From the NCBI RefSeq assembly GCF_902459535.1, contig NZ_LR699554.1, forward strand, positions 2,914,001 to 2,978,000: a stretch of DNA of 64,000 nt, read 5' to 3'. The stretch comes from Paraburkholderia dioscoreae (GTDB lineage Bacteria; Pseudomonadota; Gammaproteobacteria; Burkholderiales; Burkholderiaceae). The notes under the pieces are model-generated. The model was not told where the DNA came from, searched no databases, and saw nothing but the letters and a program-made list of their open reading frames with translations. Shown here in pieces: positions 25,874 to 35,190 of the stretch. Numbering within the stretch: position 1 is the stretch's first letter; each line of letters begins with the position of its first letter. Position numbers and translations under genes: made by a program.

Positions 25874-26728
25874 TCAACGCATCGCGTTCTTGCGGCCCTC
25901 GGCATTGGTCGCCACGGCAATCTCGTCGAGATTCTGCGGGTAAGGAAAATTGAGGCCGAGCAACTGACGCATCGTCGGGCTGGCCCGCTTGACGAAATCT
26001 TCGCCGACCATCGCGCGCAGGTCTTCCATCGGCTTCACGAATTTCGGCAGGTACTGGATCAACACGGCGCTGCGGTCCTGCGTGCTGCGATTGGGCATCG
26101 CGCAATGCCAGGTTGCGCCGAAAAACACAATGGCATCGCCGGGCTCGGCCGTCATGCGTTGGCAACGCTCGAAGAACCGGTCGCCTTCGGCCGGATAGCG
26201 CAATTCGTGCTGCGTGTGCGGCACGAAGGCCGTCGCGCCGGTCTCAGCGGTAAAGGGATCGAGCGGAATCGTCACCTGCGCGTTGAGCGGAAACGATGTA
26301 TTGATGCCGAGTGGAAACGTATCCGGCATGTGGTAATCCCAGTACGGGTAATCGATGTGCGGTTCCTGGCCGGGCCCACCGGGCAGAATGCGGTTGGCCG
26401 CGATCGAGCCCATGATGAAGTCGTCGCCGAGAAAGCGCCGCATCGCGCCGACGATCGCCGGTTGCTCCGACATCTCGGAGAATACGTCGCCCTTGGCGAG
26501 CAGATTCCACACACGCCGCTGCAGATGAAGCCGCTGTTCCTCCGCGGCCTGTCCCTGGAAGTGCGTGACGGTTTGCGCGCGGTCCTCGGAATGGGCCATC
26601 ACCACGCGCCGTGCTTCGGCAATCTGGCTTTCGCTGAACAGCCCGCGTATGCAAACCGCGCCGGGGCCACGCGTCAGTGCCTCGACCACCACGCCGGGTG
26701 TCGCGTCATGCGTTTCGATCCTCTCCAC
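25874..26728 (-). CDS. Phytanoyl-CoA dioxygenase (PhyH) family, 284 aa
   Basis: Non-haem Fe(II)/2-oxoglutarate oxygenase family that hydroxylates small molecules. The iron-ligand HxD appears as PHIDYPYWD; the distal His is likely GATWHCAMPN with Arg in NRSTQDRSAVLIQYL binding 2-oxoglutarate. Length is typical. The start is GTG 26728, supported by AGGAG 7 nt upstream. It is divergent from an ICL/PEP-mutase-family gene over an AT-rich region with a dyad. The substrate is unknown. Confidence 0.87.
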   Translation of the reverse strand: MERIETHDATPGVVVEALTRGPGAVCIRGLFSESQIAEARRVVMAHSEDRAQTVTHFQGQAAEEQRLHLQRRVWNLLAKGDVFSEMSEQPAIVGAMRRFLGDDFIMGSIAANRILPGGPGQEPHIDYPYWDYHMPDTFPLGINTSFPLNAQVTIPLDPFTAETGATAFVPHTQHELRYPAEGDRFFERCQRMTAEPGDAIVFFGATWHCAMPNRSTQDRSAVLIQYLPKFVKPMEDLRAMVGEDFVKRASPTMRQLLGLNFPYPQNLDEIAVATNAEGRKNAMR

Positions 26729-26814
26729 GACTGTCTCCTGTGAGCCGCGCCGCGTCGCGGCTGCGCTTCACGTCCAGCATAAAAGATGATCCGGCCCATT
26801 TGCAAGAATAATTG

Positions 26815-26832
26815 CCAAATAAATAATTTTGG
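26815..26832. promoter_or_regulatory. AT-rich dyad between divergent genes, candidate operator
   Basis: CCAAA and TTTGG arms flank TAAATAAT inside a roughly 70-bp AT-rich island that stands out from the GC-rich context. It lies 87 bp upstream of the PhyH GTG and 155 bp upstream of the ICL-like ATG. Likely promoter area for one or both genes. Confidence 0.3.
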
Positions 26833-26986
26833 AATTTATTTTCTATTTCGACAAGTGCCGGCATTGGCTTTCCGAACCCACGTATATCGCACACAACCGG
26901 TCGAATTTCACGGATGATAAGTCCACCAGCCTCGCTGTCATATAACAACACGGGCGCCTCACGCTCGTCCGTTTCAGGAGATACGC

Positions 26987-27811
26987 ATGTTCCGCACCGT
27001 CGTCGAGAAACGCGCCGCCTTCAAGGCGTTGCACACCTCCGGCTGTTTCGTGCTGCCTAATCCGTGGGACGCCGGCAGCGCGCGCTATCTGCAGACACTC
27101 GGCTTCCAGGCGCTCGCCACGACCAGTTCCGGCTTTGCCTGGTCGACCGGACACGCCGACAACACATTGCCGCGCAATGTCATCCTCGCGCATTTGCGCG
27201 AGATCGTGGAAGCAATCGATCTGCCTGTCAACGCGGACTTCGAGAACGGCTTCGGGCGCGATCCGGCGGAAGTCGCCGAGAGCGTCGCGCTTGCCGTCGA
27301 CACCGGCGTTGCCGGACTGTCGATCGAAGACTCCACCGGCAATCCCGCCGCGCCGCTTTTCCCTATCGAGGTCGCCGTTGAACGGATCAGCGCAGCGCGG
27401 CGCGCCATCGACGAAGCTGGTGGCGAGACGCTGCTGATCGGCCGGGCGGAGAACTTCTTCGCCGGCTCGCCCGATCTGGACGATACGATCGCGCGCCTCA
27501 AAGCCTATGCCGCGGCCGGCGCCGACTGCCTGTATGCGCCAGGCATTCAAACGCGCGAGCAGATCGAAGCCGTGGTCGCCGCCGTGGCGCCGAAGCCCGT
27601 CAACCTGCTGATCGGTTCAACCTCGGCACTCACGCTGCAGGACGTAGCCGCGCTCGGCGTGCGGCGCATCAGCGTGGGCGGGGCGCTGGCCCGTGCGGCA
27701 TGGGGCGGGTTCATGCAGGCCGCGCAGTCGCTAGCTCAAGGTCGCTTCGACGGCTTTGCCGGCGCGGCGCCCGGCTCGCAACTCGATGAACTGTTCCGTA
27801 ACCGCACGTAA
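26987..27811 (+). CDS. Isocitrate lyase/PEP mutase superfamily enzyme, 274 aa
   Basis: Members cleave or rearrange C-C or P-C bonds of small carboxylic acids. Seen: FVLPNPWDAGSARYLQTLGFQALATTSSGFAWSTG (about 21-55), the metal-binding VNADFENGFG (82-91), GLSIEDSTG and LLIGRAENF (Arg and Glu of the active site). The Cys-containing lyase loop of true isocitrate lyase (KKCGH) is absent, so this belongs to the oxaloacetate decarboxylase/phosphonomutase-like branch. AGGAG precedes the ATG. Exact reaction unknown; no phosphonate or methylcitrate genes are nearby. Confidence 0.85.
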   Translation: MFRTVVEKRAAFKALHTSGCFVLPNPWDAGSARYLQTLGFQALATTSSGFAWSTGHADNTLPRNVILAHLREIVEAIDLPVNADFENGFGRDPAEVAESVALAVDTGVAGLSIEDSTGNPAAPLFPIEVAVERISAARRAIDEAGGETLLIGRAENFFAGSPDLDDTIARLKAYAAAGADCLYAPGIQTREQIEAVVAAVAPKPVNLLIGSTSALTLQDVAALGVRRISVGGALARAAWGGFMQAAQSLAQGRFDGFAGAAPGSQLDELFRNRT

Positions 27812-27986
27812 GGCATACCGCCGAGGCTACCGGCGCGTCAAGCGGTGTGCCGGCCGGACATCGGCCCGAACCGTGACCTGCCGCAGCATAGTTCGCTGAC
27901 GCACGTACGCTAACGGCGAGGACGTGAGAAACTGACGGCTAACGCGCGTCCAGCCTGTCGACGCCCACAATTCAGGCACGTTAGTC

Positions 27987-28430
27987 ATGGCATCCGGTCC
28001 TCTCAAAGCAGTTGCTGCCCTACTCGCCTCGAGCGTCGGCCTCTACCCGGTGACGTCGCACGCGTATGCGCTAGACGCGCAATTCGACTGCCAGGCGCAT
28101 CCTCATGAGTTCATCGGGCAACTCATCGACGACAAGTACATCGAAGCCAATCCCATGCGGATCGACACAAATTCGGTCAACGCGTTTCGGCCCGTGCGCG
28201 GCAGCGACATCACCGCGTTCGGCTTTCGCGTTTATGCCGTGCTCGGCTACGAACCGGACGACGAGATGTTCAAAAAAGGCCGCGGCCAGGCGCTCGCCGG
28301 TCCGCTGTACGGTGCCGTGCTATCCGCGCCGAGCGAGTCGGTCGAGAAGCGCGTGCGCGCGGCCGGTAGCACGGCCACGGTGCACATGGTCATTCCGCTG
28401 TTGCTGACGGCGGTGGTCTGCACGCGTTGA
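27987..28430 (+). CDS. Uncharacterised exported protein, 147 aa
   Basis: Not recognised. A hydrophobic N-terminus (AVAALLASSVGLYPVTSHAYA, to about residue 28) looks like a signal peptide. The mature part contains DCQAHPHEFIGQLIDDKYIEANP and ends with a hydrophobic stretch VIPLLLTAVVCTR, which may be a beta strand or weak anchor. Two cysteines could pair. No clear Shine-Dalgarno site before ATG 27987. The next gene is 73 bp downstream on the same strand. Confidence 0.6.
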   Translation: MASGPLKAVAALLASSVGLYPVTSHAYALDAQFDCQAHPHEFIGQLIDDKYIEANPMRIDTNSVNAFRPVRGSDITAFGFRVYAVLGYEPDDEMFKKGRGQALAGPLYGAVLSAPSESVEKRVRAAGSTATVHMVIPLLLTAVVCTR

Positions 28431-28503
28431 CGCTGCGCGCCCCGGCGTCGCGGTGCTCTGCCTTTCGCTCCCCTTCGCTCATGCCGCCTGGAATTTCACG
28501 CCG

Positions 28504-28887
28504 ATGCCTTCGTCAGTCCGCAACTCGCTCGCCTGGATCTTCGACGCGTTCGAGCGCGATTCGACCTACTTCAGCAGGCGGATGTTCGGATGCGACGCGG
28601 CCTATATCGACGGCCTCCTGTGCCTCGTTGCCGCCGATCGCGAGGCGCCCTGGAACGGCCTGCTCGTGTGCACATCGCACGAGCGCCACGCCACGCTCAT
28701 CGCTGAAATGCCTGCTTTGCGGCCACATCCGGTGCTCGGCAAGTGGCTCTACGTACCGCAAGACGATCCGGTGTTCGAAACCGTCGCCGAGAAGCTGACG
28801 GCGCTCGTGCTGGCACGCGATCCGCGCGTGGGAGTCGAACCGAAGCCGCGCAATCGCGGCAGGAAATCCCCTCTGCCGAAGGCGTAG
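28504..28887 (+). CDS. TfoX N-terminal-like small protein, 127 aa
   Basis: The segment RRMFGCDAAYIDGLLCLVAADREAPWNGLLVCTS resembles the TfoX N-terminal/YjbR-type fold, where a short beta sheet carries an MFGG-like motif. It then has HPVLGKWLYVPQDDPVFE and a basic C-terminal tail. ATG 28504 (MPSSVRNSLAWIFDAF) is preferred because the family-like sequence begins there; the frame could also begin at GTG 28453, which would add an implausible hydrophobic leader. No strong ribosome binding site at either. Function unknown. It is convergent with the efflux operon, with 4 bp between stops. Confidence 0.6.
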   Translation: MPSSVRNSLAWIFDAFERDSTYFSRRMFGCDAAYIDGLLCLVAADREAPWNGLLVCTSHERHATLIAEMPALRPHPVLGKWLYVPQDDPVFETVAEKLTALVLARDPRVGVEPKPRNRGRKSPLPKA

Positions 28888-28891
28888 GGGA

Positions 28892-30346
28892 TCACGGCAA
28901 CGCCTGAGGTCCGGAAAACAGGATGTTCAACCCGGCCGCCGGCGCCTGCGAACCGGCGTCGACCGTCCAGCCATAACCGAGCGCCTTATATAGCGCGACG
29001 ATCTGCGCGAGCTCCAGATCCTGCAACTGCGACTGCTGGAGTTGCGCGGCGAACAGACTGCGCTCGGCATCGAGCACTTCGAGGTAGCTGGTGTAGCCGC
29101 CCTCGTACAGATCCCGGGCGAGCGAAGCATATTGCGCAAGTGCCTCGACCTGGCGGTTGGTCGCCTGCAACTGGTCACGCACCCGCGCCACGCCGACCAG
29201 GGCGTTTTCCACGTCCGCAAACGCGGACTGGATGGTCTGCTCATAGCCGAACAGGGCTTCCTGCTGCTGCGCCTCGGCGATGCGCACCGACCCCGTGATC
29301 GCGCCACCGGTGAAGATCGGCTGCGCAATCGCGCCCGCGAACGACCAGACGCGCGCCGGCCCCGTCCACAAGCCGGAGAGTGCGGTGCTCGCCGCGCCGA
29401 ACACGCCCGTCAGCGAAATGGTCGGGAAGTACTGCGCGCGCGCCGCGCCGATCGACGCGTTCGCGGAGACCAACGCCTGTTCGGCTTGCAGGATGTCCGG
29501 CCGGCGTTCGAGCAGCGACGACGGCAAGCCCGCCGGTATGGTGGGCGCGCTGAGCTGCGTCAGCGGTTTGCCGCGCGGAATCGGCCCCGGGTTATCGCCG
29601 AGCAGCAGCGACAGCGCGTTTTCCTGCTGGGCGATCTGCTGCTGGAATGCATACACCGAAGCCTGCGCCGACTCATATTCGGATTTCGCCTGGCTCACCT
29701 GGAGTTGCGATACGACGCCTCCGCCAAAGCGCTCCTGAAACAGCGCGAGCGCATCGGCGCGGCTCGCCAGCGTCGACTTTGCTATGTCGAGCCGCTGGTC
29801 GAGATCGCGCAGCAGCAGATACGACGTGGCCACACTCGCTATCAACGCAATGCGCGTTGCCTGCTGCACGGCCTGGGTGCCGAGATAATCGGCGCGCGCG
29901 GCTTCGGTCATGCGTCGCAAGCGGCCGAACAGATCGATTTCCCACGACGCCATGACATCCAGTTGCACCTGGTTGCCGACCGTCGGCGCAAAGCCCGGCG
30001 CGGGCACACCGCGACTGCGGCTGCCGGCGAAGTTCGCGCCGATCTGCGGGAATAGCCCGGCACGTGTCGTCATCAGGCGGCCATAGAATTCGTCGACGCG
30101 AGCGGCCGCAATCGCGAGATCCCTGTTCTGAACGAGCGCGCGCTCGATCAGGCTGTCGAGTACCGGATCGTCGAACTGGCTCCACCATTGAACCACGCCC
30201 TGATCGACCACCTCGGCGTCCGGCGACGCATAGCGGAACGACGACGGCGTGTCGACAGCAGGCCGCTGATAATTGGGGCCGACCGTGCAGCCGGCGAACC
30301 AGCAGGCACACATAGCGGGCAGAAGGCGAAAAAGCGGGCGTCTCAT
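28892..30346 (-). CDS. RND efflux outer-membrane lipoprotein (OprM/NodT family), 484 aa
   Basis: TolC-like channel completing a tripartite pump. Lipoprotein signal with FAGC (Cys19) followed by TVGPNYQRP, the family's hallmark N-terminus. Two OEP repeats follow, with VQWWSQFDDPVLDSLI, LFPQIGANFAGSRSRG and the second-repeat RRPDILQAEQALVSANASIGAARAQYFPTISL. ATG 30346 overlaps the stop of the RND gene as ATGA. Last gene of the adaptor-pump-channel operon. Substrates are not predictable. Confidence 0.93.
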   Translation of the reverse strand: MRRPLFRLLPAMCACWFAGCTVGPNYQRPAVDTPSSFRYASPDAEVVDQGVVQWWSQFDDPVLDSLIERALVQNRDLAIAAARVDEFYGRLMTTRAGLFPQIGANFAGSRSRGVPAPGFAPTVGNQVQLDVMASWEIDLFGRLRRMTEAARADYLGTQAVQQATRIALIASVATSYLLLRDLDQRLDIAKSTLASRADALALFQERFGGGVVSQLQVSQAKSEYESAQASVYAFQQQIAQQENALSLLLGDNPGPIPRGKPLTQLSAPTIPAGLPSSLLERRPDILQAEQALVSANASIGAARAQYFPTISLTGVFGAASTALSGLWTGPARVWSFAGAIAQPIFTGGAITGSVRIAEAQQQEALFGYEQTIQSAFADVENALVGVARVRDQLQATNRQVEALAQYASLARDLYEGGYTSYLEVLDAERSLFAAQLQQSQLQDLELAQIVALYKALGYGWTVDAGSQAPAAGLNILFSGPQALP

Positions 30347-33300
30347 GTTCCGCCCTCCCGCGGCCCCGGCGACACCGGCGGTCCGGCATCCGGCGCAGGC
30401 GCCTTCCTGCTTCGCGACGACAGCGTCTCCAGCCCCCAGAAGAACATGGGAATGAAGAACAGGGCGATGACGGTCGCACCGAGCATGCCGAAAATCACGC
30501 CGGTGCCGAGCGAGCGGCGGCTCGCAGCCGATGCGCCGCTCGCGATCGCCAGCGGCACGCAGCCGAGAATGAACGCCAGCGAGGTCATGATGATCGGACG
30601 CAGCCGCAGCTTCGCGGCTTTGAGCGCGGCGTCGTAGGGGTTCAGCGATTCTTTCTCCCGCATCTCCACGGCGAATTCGAAGATCAGAATCGCGTTCTTG
30701 GCTGCCAGCGCGATCAGCACGGTCAGGCCGATCTGAAAGTACACGTCGTCTTCCATGCCGCGCAAAAGAATGCCGATGAGCGCGCCGAATAGTGCAAACG
30801 GCACCGCAAGCAGGACACCGATCGGCAGCGACCACTTTTCGTATTGCGCCGCAAGGATCAGGAACACCATCAGCAAGGCGAAACCGAACACGAGGATCGC
30901 GGTCGAGCCGGCCTGCTTTTCCTCATAAGCCTGACCGCTCCACGCATAGCCGTAGCCTTCGCCTAGCACTTCCTGCGCGATCTGCTCCATCGCGGCGATG
31001 GATTCGCCCGAACTGTGTCCCGGCGCGGAATCACCGGTGATCTTCGCGGCGGGAAAGTTATTGAAGCGCGTGACGATGTCCGCGCCCGGCACGAAGCGGA
31101 AAGTCGTGACCGCCTTGATCGGCACCATGTCGCCGCTGCGGTTGCGCACATAGAGTTGCTGGATGTCGTCCGGCTGCGTCCGGTATTGCGGCTCGGCCTG
31201 CACGATCACCTGGAAGAGCCGGCTGCTCTTGGGGAATTGGCTCACGTACGACGAGCCGAACATGGTCTGCAGCGCGGAGTAGATATCCTGCACCGGCACG
31301 CCGAGCGATTCCGCCCGCTCCCGGTCGACCTCGACGAGCAATTGCCGCGAATTCGTGTTAATGGTCGAGTTCACGCCGCGCAGCGCCGGGTTCTGACGCG
31401 CCTTCGCAATGAACGCGCGCACCTTTTCCTCCAGATTCTGATAGCTGCCGTCGCCGGTGCTCTGCAACCAGAACTCGAAACCGCCAGTCGTGCCGAGACC
31501 CGGAATGGACGGCGGATTCAGCGGGACCACCACGCCGTCCTTGTAGCCGGCAAACGCCTTATTGGCATCGCGGATCAGGTCTTGCGCAGTGCCGTTTTCG
31601 CCACGTTCGCTGAAGCCCTTGAGCGTGATGAATAGCGTGCCCGCATTCGACTTGTACTGCGAGTCGATCAGGCTGTAGCCGATCGGCGCGGCAACGGACT
31701 TCACGGCCGGCTGCTTCGCGAACCATTGTTCCGCGCGCTGCGAGAGCTCACCGGTACGGTCGAGGCTCGCGGCATCGGGCAGTACCACCGCGCCGAGCAG
31801 ATAGCCCTGGTCCTCGGTGGGCAGGAAGGACGACGGAATGTGTTTGAATAGCCCCGCGGTCGCGGCCACCATCGCGACGATCAGCAGGATCGACAGCGCG
31901 ACGCGCCGGATCGCGAGTTGCACGGCGCGCCCATAGCCTTGGGTCAGCCTGTCGAAACGATCGTTGAACCAGAGAAAGAAGCGGTTCTTCCTGTGCGTGC
32001 CGGGCTTGAGCAGAATCGCGGCAAGCGCGGGCGAAAGCGTCAGCGCAACGATGCCCGACAACACCACGGAAACGGCGATCGTCACCGCGAACTGTTTGTA
32101 CAACTGCCCCGTAATGCCGGACAGAAACGCCACGGGAATAAACACTGCGAGCAGTACGAGCACGATCGCGATGACCGGTCCGGTCACCTCGTCCATTGCG
32201 TGCTTGGCCGCTTCTTTCGGCGGAAGACCGAACTCGGTCATGTTGCGCTCGACGTTCTCGATCACCACGATCGCATCGTCGACGACAATACCGATTGCCA
32301 GCACCATGCCGAACAGCGTCAGCATGTTGATCGAAAAACCGAACGCCAGCATGCCGATGAACGCGCCGAGAATCGACACGGGCACCGCGAGAATCGGCAC
32401 GAGCGTCGCGCGAAAACTTTGCAGGAAAATGAACACGACCAGAATCACGAGAATGATCGCGTCGCGCAATGTGTGAACCACCTCGCCGATCGATTCCTGC
32501 ACGAACTCCGTCGTATCCAGCGCCACTTCGTATTTGAGGCCGGGGGGAAAGGACTTGTGCAATTGCTCGAGCGTGGCGCGCACCTGTTTGGCGACCTGCA
32601 GCGCGTTGGCGCCGGGCTGCTGATACACGGCAATCAGCGTCGCGGTTTTGCCGTTGTAGCGCCCGCGCAGCGAGTAGTCTTTCGCGCCGAGTTCCGCGTG
32701 GCCGATGTCCTTGATACGCACGGTCGACGCATCGCCCGAACCCGCCCGCAGGATGATGTTGTCGAAATCGGCAGGCTCGGTCATCCGGCCTTTGGTCGCG
32801 ACCGGAAACGTCTGCTGGACCGGCCCGCTGGTCGGCGACTGGCCGAGGCGGCCCGCGGAAAATTGCTGGTTCTGGTTACTGATTGCCTGTTGTACGTCGG
32901 CGACGGTGATGCCGAGCTTCGCCATGCGGTCAGGCTTGATCCAGATGCGCATGGCGTAGTCGGCCGAGCCGAATATCGACGCCTGGTTCGCGCCCGGAAT
33001 ACGCTTTAACGCATCGAGCACATAGACATTCGCGTAGTTCGCCACGTACGACTGGTCGAACCCGTTGTCCGGCGAGTAGATGGCGATCACCATCATGAAT
33101 GCCGACGAACGCTTCTGCACCGAGACGCCCTGCGCCGTTACCGAATCGGGCAGCGTGGGCAGTGCCAGATTCACGCGATTCTGCACATCCACCTGCGCCA
33201 GCGACGGGTCCGTGCCGATGTTGAAGTACGCCGTCAACGTCATATTGCCGGTCGACGAGCTGGACGAGTTCATGTACATCATGTTGTCCGCGCCGTTCAC

Positions 33301-33510
33301 CTGCTGTTCGAGCGGCGCCGCGACATTCTGCGCGACGACCTCCGCGCTCGCGCCCGGATAGGTCGCGCTTACGGTGATGGTCGGCGGCGCGATATCGGGA
33401 AACTGCGCGATCGGCAGGTTGAACATCGCGACGATGCCGGCCACCACGAGGATGATCGACAGCACCGACGCGAAGATCGGCCGGTCGATAAAAAAATGGG
33501 CGAACTTCAT
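30343..33510 (-). CDS. RND multidrug efflux permease (AcrB/MexB-like, HAE1), 1055 aa
   Basis: Inner-membrane proton-driven pump. The start FFIDRPIFASVLSIILVVAG, the TM4 proton relay pair in GIVVDDAIVVIENVE, and the TM10 lysine in ALAAKNAILIFEFAVEM are all present, and full length (about 1050) is typical. The porter domain contains NGADNMMYMNSSSSSTG, close to AcrB. It directly follows the adaptor gene (3 bp gap) and overlaps the channel gene. Hydrophobic drugs, solvents or aromatic acids are plausible cargo; nothing here narrows it. Confidence 0.95.
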   Translation of the reverse strand: MKFAHFFIDRPIFASVLSIILVVAGIVAMFNLPIAQFPDIAPPTITVSATYPGASAEVVAQNVAAPLEQQVNGADNMMYMNSSSSSTGNMTLTAYFNIGTDPSLAQVDVQNRVNLALPTLPDSVTAQGVSVQKRSSAFMMVIAIYSPDNGFDQSYVANYANVYVLDALKRIPGANQASIFGSADYAMRIWIKPDRMAKLGITVADVQQAISNQNQQFSAGRLGQSPTSGPVQQTFPVATKGRMTEPADFDNIILRAGSGDASTVRIKDIGHAELGAKDYSLRGRYNGKTATLIAVYQQPGANALQVAKQVRATLEQLHKSFPPGLKYEVALDTTEFVQESIGEVVHTLRDAIILVILVVFIFLQSFRATLVPILAVPVSILGAFIGMLAFGFSINMLTLFGMVLAIGIVVDDAIVVIENVERNMTEFGLPPKEAAKHAMDEVTGPVIAIVLVLLAVFIPVAFLSGITGQLYKQFAVTIAVSVVLSGIVALTLSPALAAILLKPGTHRKNRFFLWFNDRFDRLTQGYGRAVQLAIRRVALSILLIVAMVAATAGLFKHIPSSFLPTEDQGYLLGAVVLPDAASLDRTGELSQRAEQWFAKQPAVKSVAAPIGYSLIDSQYKSNAGTLFITLKGFSERGENGTAQDLIRDANKAFAGYKDGVVVPLNPPSIPGLGTTGGFEFWLQSTGDGSYQNLEEKVRAFIAKARQNPALRGVNSTINTNSRQLLVEVDRERAESLGVPVQDIYSALQTMFGSSYVSQFPKSSRLFQVIVQAEPQYRTQPDDIQQLYVRNRSGDMVPIKAVTTFRFVPGADIVTRFNNFPAAKITGDSAPGHSSGESIAAMEQIAQEVLGEGYGYAWSGQAYEEKQAGSTAILVFGFALLMVFLILAAQYEKWSLPIGVLLAVPFALFGALIGILLRGMEDDVYFQIGLTVLIALAAKNAILIFEFAVEMREKESLNPYDAALKAAKLRLRPIIMTSLAFILGCVPLAIASGASAASRRSLGTGVIFGMLGATVIALFFIPMFFWGLETLSSRSRKAPAPDAGPPVSPGPREGGT

Positions 33511-33513
33511 CGA

Positions 33514-35190
33514 TCAGCCCCCCGTCGACGGCGCGAGGGTGACGTCGACACGGCGCGACCTGTCAGGCGCGTCGCTTGCCACGATGCGCGCGGGACGGCG
33601 CATGTCGATACGCGCGACGTCGACACCCGCGACGACCAGCGCTGAACGGACTGTCGCGGCGCGCGCGGCGGCGAGCTTGACGTTCGCTTCATAGGTGCCG
33701 CTGGAATCGGTGTAGCCGGAAATCACGGCGCGCGAACCAGGCGCGGCGAGCAAGCGCCGCGCGACGCCGGCGAGCGCTTCGGCGGACTGCGGATCGAGGC
33801 TCGCGCTACCAACGGCAAAGAACACCGCTGTCTGTCCGGAAGACGCGGCCGATTCACTGCGCGTCGTACCCGGCGCGCTGTTCGCCTGAACGCCCGCATT
33901 GCCTGAAGCGCCAGCGGAACCCGCTGCGGCAGCGCCGTTCACATTGCCCGATACGCTACTCGCGCCAGCCTGACCGCTTGCGCTTGCCGGGTTGCCACCG
34001 TTGTTGGCTTGTCCCGCGGCGCCGTTCGACAAACCGGCGATATTCACGCTCGCAGCCGGCAGCGGCACGACATGCGCATTGACCGGCGCGCCGGGCATCA
34101 GCCGCAATGCGTTGTCGATCACGACGCGATCGCCCACGCGCAGGCCGGATTTGACGACCCAGTCGTTGCCGTTCCACTCGCCCGCTTCGATCGCGCGTTG
34201 CTGGGCTTTGTTGTCCTTGTCGATGGTCCACACGTATTCGCCGCGCGGCCCCTGCATGACCGCGCCTTGCGGCACGGCGACCGCCGCGGCGCGTTCGGCG
34301 CCGAGCAGCTTGATCCGCACGAACTGTCCGGGCCGCAACGCGCCAGCAGGGTTGGCCACTGCCGCACGAATCAGATAGGTGCCGGTTTCGGAACTGAGCG
34401 ACGCGTCCCTGAATGCAATGTGGCCACGTTGCGGATAGATGCTGCCGTCGGCAAGTACGATGACCGCTTCGAGATCGCCCACCTGCGGCAGCTTCAGCGT
34501 GCCGTTGGTGGTCTGCGCGCGCAACTGCAGCATCTCGTTCTCGGACAACGAGAAATTGATCCACATGGGATCGAGCTTCGCGACATAGGTCAGCAGGCTA
34601 TTGGTCGAATCGATATACGAGCCGTCCTGCTTCTTCGCGAAGCTCGACAGCCCGGTGACAGGCGCCGTGATCGTCGTGTAGCCGAGATTCAGGTTCGCGC
34701 TCGTGACGTTCGCGCGTGCCTGTTCGAGCGCCGCGGCGGCAGCTTCCTGCTGGCCAATCGAATCGTCGAGGTCTTTCTGGCTCAGCGCGTTCTTCGCGAC
34801 GAGCGGACGCACCCGGTTGAGATTCGCCTGCGCGGTATCGAGGCGGGCCTTCTGCTGGGCGAACTCTGCACGCGCGGCGTCCAGACTTGCTTCGAAAGGT
34901 TTGCGATCCATCACGAACATCACGTCGCCTTGATGGACCATCGAGCCTTCCTGATAGACGCGCTTCTCCAGGAAACCATTGACGCGCGCGCGTATCTCGA
35001 CCTGCTGCGAGCTTTCTGTCTGGCCGACGTAGTCGAACACGACCGGCACATCGCGCAACGCAACGGCGACCACGTCGACATTGACTGGTGCTCGCACGGC
35101 TTCGGGCGCCTGCTTTTCATGGCACCCGGTGAGCATCGCGAAGGCTGTCAGTAAGAGGCAAGCGGCAAAGACGTGCGACCGTTCTGTCAT
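33514..35190 (-). CDS. RND periplasmic adaptor fused to C-terminal OmpA-like domain, 558 aa
   Basis: Residues about 30-370 are a standard membrane-fusion protein: lipoprotein signal LTGC, biotinyl-lipoyl halves (VRAPVNVDVVAVALRDVPVVFDYVG; GFLEKRVYQEGSMVHQGDVMF), an alpha-hairpin and a beta-barrel (NPAGALRPGQFVRIKL). A low-complexity Gly/Ala/Ser/Asn linker (about 375-449) leads to an OmpA-like domain (450-550). It contains SGYTDSSG (492-499) and an NxxL.xxRAxxVxxxL motif starting at Asn503. Asp495 and Arg510 are spaced 15 apart, as are the diaminopimelate-binding Asp271/Arg286 of Acinetobacter OmpA. Inference: the adaptor is tethered to peptidoglycan. Usual adaptors are about 380-400 residues and lack this domain. 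ATG 35190 starts just before the signal. Confidence 0.92.
   Translation of the reverse strand: MTERSHVFAACLLLTAFAMLTGCHEKQAPEAVRAPVNVDVVAVALRDVPVVFDYVGQTESSQQVEIRARVNGFLEKRVYQEGSMVHQGDVMFVMDRKPFEASLDAARAEFAQQKARLDTAQANLNRVRPLVAKNALSQKDLDDSIGQQEAAAAALEQARANVTSANLNLGYTTITAPVTGLSSFAKKQDGSYIDSTNSLLTYVAKLDPMWINFSLSENEMLQLRAQTTNGTLKLPQVGDLEAVIVLADGSIYPQRGHIAFRDASLSSETGTYLIRAAVANPAGALRPGQFVRIKLLGAERAAAVAVPQGAVMQGPRGEYVWTIDKDNKAQQRAIEAGEWNGNDWVVKSGLRVGDRVVIDNALRLMPGAPVNAHVVPLPAASVNIAGLSNGAAGQANNGGNPASASGQAGASSVSGNVNGAAAAGSAGASGNAGVQANSAPGTTRSESAASSGQTAVFFAVGSASLDPQSAEALAGVARRLLAAPGSRAVISGYTDSSGTYEANVKLAAARAATVRSALVVAGVDVARIDMRRPARIVASDAPDRSRRVDVTLAPSTGG

Noticed and set aside
28892..30835. Open frame extending the efflux channel gene upstream to 647 residues
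   Set aside because: The extra 5' part lies antisense-frame inside the RND permease gene; the lipoprotein signal and the ATGA overlap fix the start at 30346.
33780..34070. Low-complexity tract in the efflux adaptor as an assembly error
   Set aside because: The frame stays open on both sides and ends in a well-formed OmpA-like domain, so it is a linker.
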